DNA from: CAVVMA01 sp963830715
Lineage (GTDB): Bacteria > Desulfobacterota > Binatia > Binatales > Binataceae
DNA length: 64,000 bases
NCBI GenBank assembly: GCA_963830715.1
Contig: CAWHNS010000012.1
Span: 55,599 to 119,598 of the forward strand
Direction of reading: 5' to 3'
This document shows, piece by piece, positions 62,782 through 64,000 of the stretch; position 1 is the first letter of the stretch, and each line of letters begins with the position of its first letter. Made by a program: the position numbers and the translations under genes. Under the pieces are notes generated by a model. It saw only the letters and a list, made by a program, of their open reading frames with translations, searched no databases and was not told the origin of the DNA.

Positions 62782-64000
62782 TCACTCGTACTCCGGTGCC
62801 GGCAGTTCGGACAGCCGCGAGTGGCAGAGCTCGCAACTGCTGATGCCGCGTGCGCGAGCGGCGGGATCAAGTTCGACATCGATCCAGCGGCGGAAGGCCT
62901 GGTAGTTGCGCAGCACCTTAGCGGGCTCCGCACCGACCCGGCCAAGATCATAGTGCGGAGAATCGATCTCAGCCGCGAACGGGCACGCATGGAAGCGGCC
63001 CTTGGTAGTAAGAACCGGAAAACATCGGAGGCAGTCCCTTCCCATTCCGTGATACTCGGCCTCGCGGCCGCGATCGAATTCCAGCCCGGTCCCCCCACCG
63101 GCGTGAAACAAGACCTTGTAACCTTTGAAGATCCTGCCGGGATGGGCAGCGCTCCATGTTTCGAGCTTTTCTTTCGCGTGCGAAGGTAGCGGGTCTGCAT
63201 CGCGCCCGTTGTAGATCGAGTAGTTGAGCACCGCCTCGCTGCGCGCATCGGCCTCGAGGATTTCGATGAGGCGTTCGGCCTTCACGCCATTGGAGAACAC
63301 GGTAACCAGTCCAACGAAACCGCGCGAACGCACGAAGCGAATCGCGTCGATGACGGCGCCCGAATGCAATGTCGGCTCGCCTCCGTAGAACTTGAGATTG
63401 CCGTCCGCCGCGATCGTCCTTACCGCCTGCTCGAGCACTTCGTTTGAGTACGGCCGATACCAACCGTGCGGCGAGCCATTGATCGTGCACCACTGGCAAG
63501 TGCGATTGCAGAAGTTGCCTTCGTACAGATGCAGTTCGCGAAGCTCGCGATCGGCGGCTGAGTAATGCTCGACCGGCTCGTGGAACAGGATCGGTCCGAG
63601 GTGCGGCTCGCGCGCGGAGTCATTGAGTCCCCAGTCGTAAACGTTGTAGAGCACCTCATAGCCGCCGATCGACTCGGGGGCGAGGCCCAGGTGCTGCGCG
63701 ATGAATCGCAGCACGCCGCGTTGGTATTCGCGGGCAGTGCCGGTTTTTCCCGTGAAATCCTCCGCGTACATCTTGAAAATGCGCGAGACATAAACCCGCC
63801 GCTTCCGGTGGTCGATTCGGCAGTTCCACTCGCTCGCGAGGAATTGCTCGGTGGCCTCGCGCAACGTCTCGTTCAACTGCGGCGGTTCGAAGGCCGAAGT
63901 GCGCATCGCAGGACATCCGTTGCTCCCGCAATTGATCGCAAAATGAATCCGCGGTTCCGCAAAGCGTCCGCGCAGGATTTCATGTTCGATATCGTCGAGG
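62782..64000 (-). CDS. DUF547-radical SAM fusion protein, 5' end outside window
   Basis: 405 residues are visible and the frame is still open at the window edge; the ATG at 63906 is internal. The first ~120 residues match DUF547: LDDIEHEILRGRF, RIHFAINCGSNGCPAMR, SRIFKMYAEDFTG and YEVLYNVYDWGLND. A radical SAM domain follows with CNRTCQWC (CX3CX2C; visible residues 164, 168, 171), GGEPTLHSG and VFSNGVKAERL. Later cysteines (CLRCFPV, HACPFA, SSCELCHSRL) suggest auxiliary iron-sulfur clusters of the SPASM/Twitch type. Such a protein could modify a peptide, but no precursor gene is seen. Confidence 0.82.
   Translation of the reverse strand, partial: LDDIEHEILRGRFAEPRIHFAINCGSNGCPAMRTSAFEPPQLNETLREATEQFLASEWNCRIDHRKRRVYVSRIFKMYAEDFTGKTGTAREYQRGVLRFIAQHLGLAPESIGGYEVLYNVYDWGLNDSAREPHLGPILFHEPVEHYSAADRELRELHLYEGNFCNRTCQWCTINGSPHGWYRPYSNEVLEQAVRTIAADGNLKFYGGEPTLHSGAVIDAIRFVRSRGFVGLVTVFSNGVKAERLIEILEADARSEAVLNYSIYNGRDADPLPSHAKEKLETWSAAHPGRIFKGYKVLFHAGGGTGLEFDRGREAEYHGMGRDCLRCFPVLTTKGRFHACPFAAEIDSPHYDLGRVGAEPAKVLRNYQAFRRWIDVELDPAARARGISSCELCHSRLSELPAPEYE

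Noticed and set aside
62782..63906. Complete radical SAM gene starting at the ATG at 63906
   Set aside because: The frame continues upstream with clear DUF547 residues to the window edge, so that Met is internal.

Overview
This window is high-GC DNA, roughly two-thirds G+C by eye, from a Gram-negative bacterium with an outer membrane. Evidence includes a type II secretion (gsp) cluster, Lgt, TatA, several lipoproteins and a two-component system. The translation cluster thrS-infC-rpmI-rplT-pheS-pheT-ihfA-merR is typical of Proteobacteria and 'delta' lineages. A luciferase-like F420-type oxidoreductase, methylmalonyl-CoA epimerase, ferritin-like diiron protein, TetR and crotonase suggest an uncultured soil lineage such as Desulfobacterota or Binatota. 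That placement is inference. Single-base frameshifts in many conserved genes, including essential ones, suggest a metagenome or long-read assembly with residual indel errors.

Layout. 1-7.8 kb: TPR protein (cut by the window edge), methylmalonyl-CoA epimerase, tatA, a sigma-54 response regulator with its PAS histidine kinase, and a large GT2 glycosyltransferase with an unusual N-terminal domain. 7.8-15.6 kb: the translation cluster on the minus strand, with an AUC-start infC, a predicted promoter before thrS, and a tRNA-Val(GAC) just upstream. 15.8-22.6 kb: AI-2E transporter, SDR, CCA-adding enzyme and a BMP-type nucleoside ABC transporter lacking its binding protein. 22.6-30 kb: Phd/PIN toxin-antitoxin pair, hypotheticals, archaeal-type FBP aldolase/phosphatase, trmL, a DUF1285-like gene, dtd, lgt, a TlpA thioredoxin and ctpA. 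30-34.9 kb: a REPIN-like repeat, xseA-xseB-tlyA-ROK kinase, and a LysM membrane protein. 34.9-37.5 kb: a lower-GC island with two PD-(D/E)XK-type nuclease genes, both frameshifted here. 37.5-44.7 kb: MFS symporter, lipoprotein, TetR plus ferritin-like diiron protein, LLM oxidoreductase, VOC protein, hydrolase and a TMEM175-like channel.

44.8-56.9 kb: gspE-F-G-H-I-J-K-L-M-N on the minus strand, without gspC or gspD. Between gspE and gspF sits a 2,569-bp IS1-family element with 18-bp perfect inverted repeats and an 8-bp target duplication. It carries a transposase plus four passenger genes, one of them a ClpP/SDH-type serine protease. 57-60.5 kb: lipoprotein, small ORF, crotonase, DUF309-type protein, AraC regulator and VOC protein. 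60.5-62.7 kb: a second small mobile-looking segment bounded by 48-bp direct repeats that duplicate the 3' end of the VOC gene. It holds an AlpA-like regulator, a lipoprotein, a PIN-like protein and a small orphan, and no integrase. 62.8-64 kb: a DUF547-radical SAM fusion that runs off the window.

The strongest candidates for undescribed biology are the IS1-family transposon with its protease module, the 48-bp-repeat-bounded segment, the nuclease island and the DUF547-radical SAM fusion. Because of the indels, frame-disrupted genes here should not be read as true pseudogenes without read-level checking.
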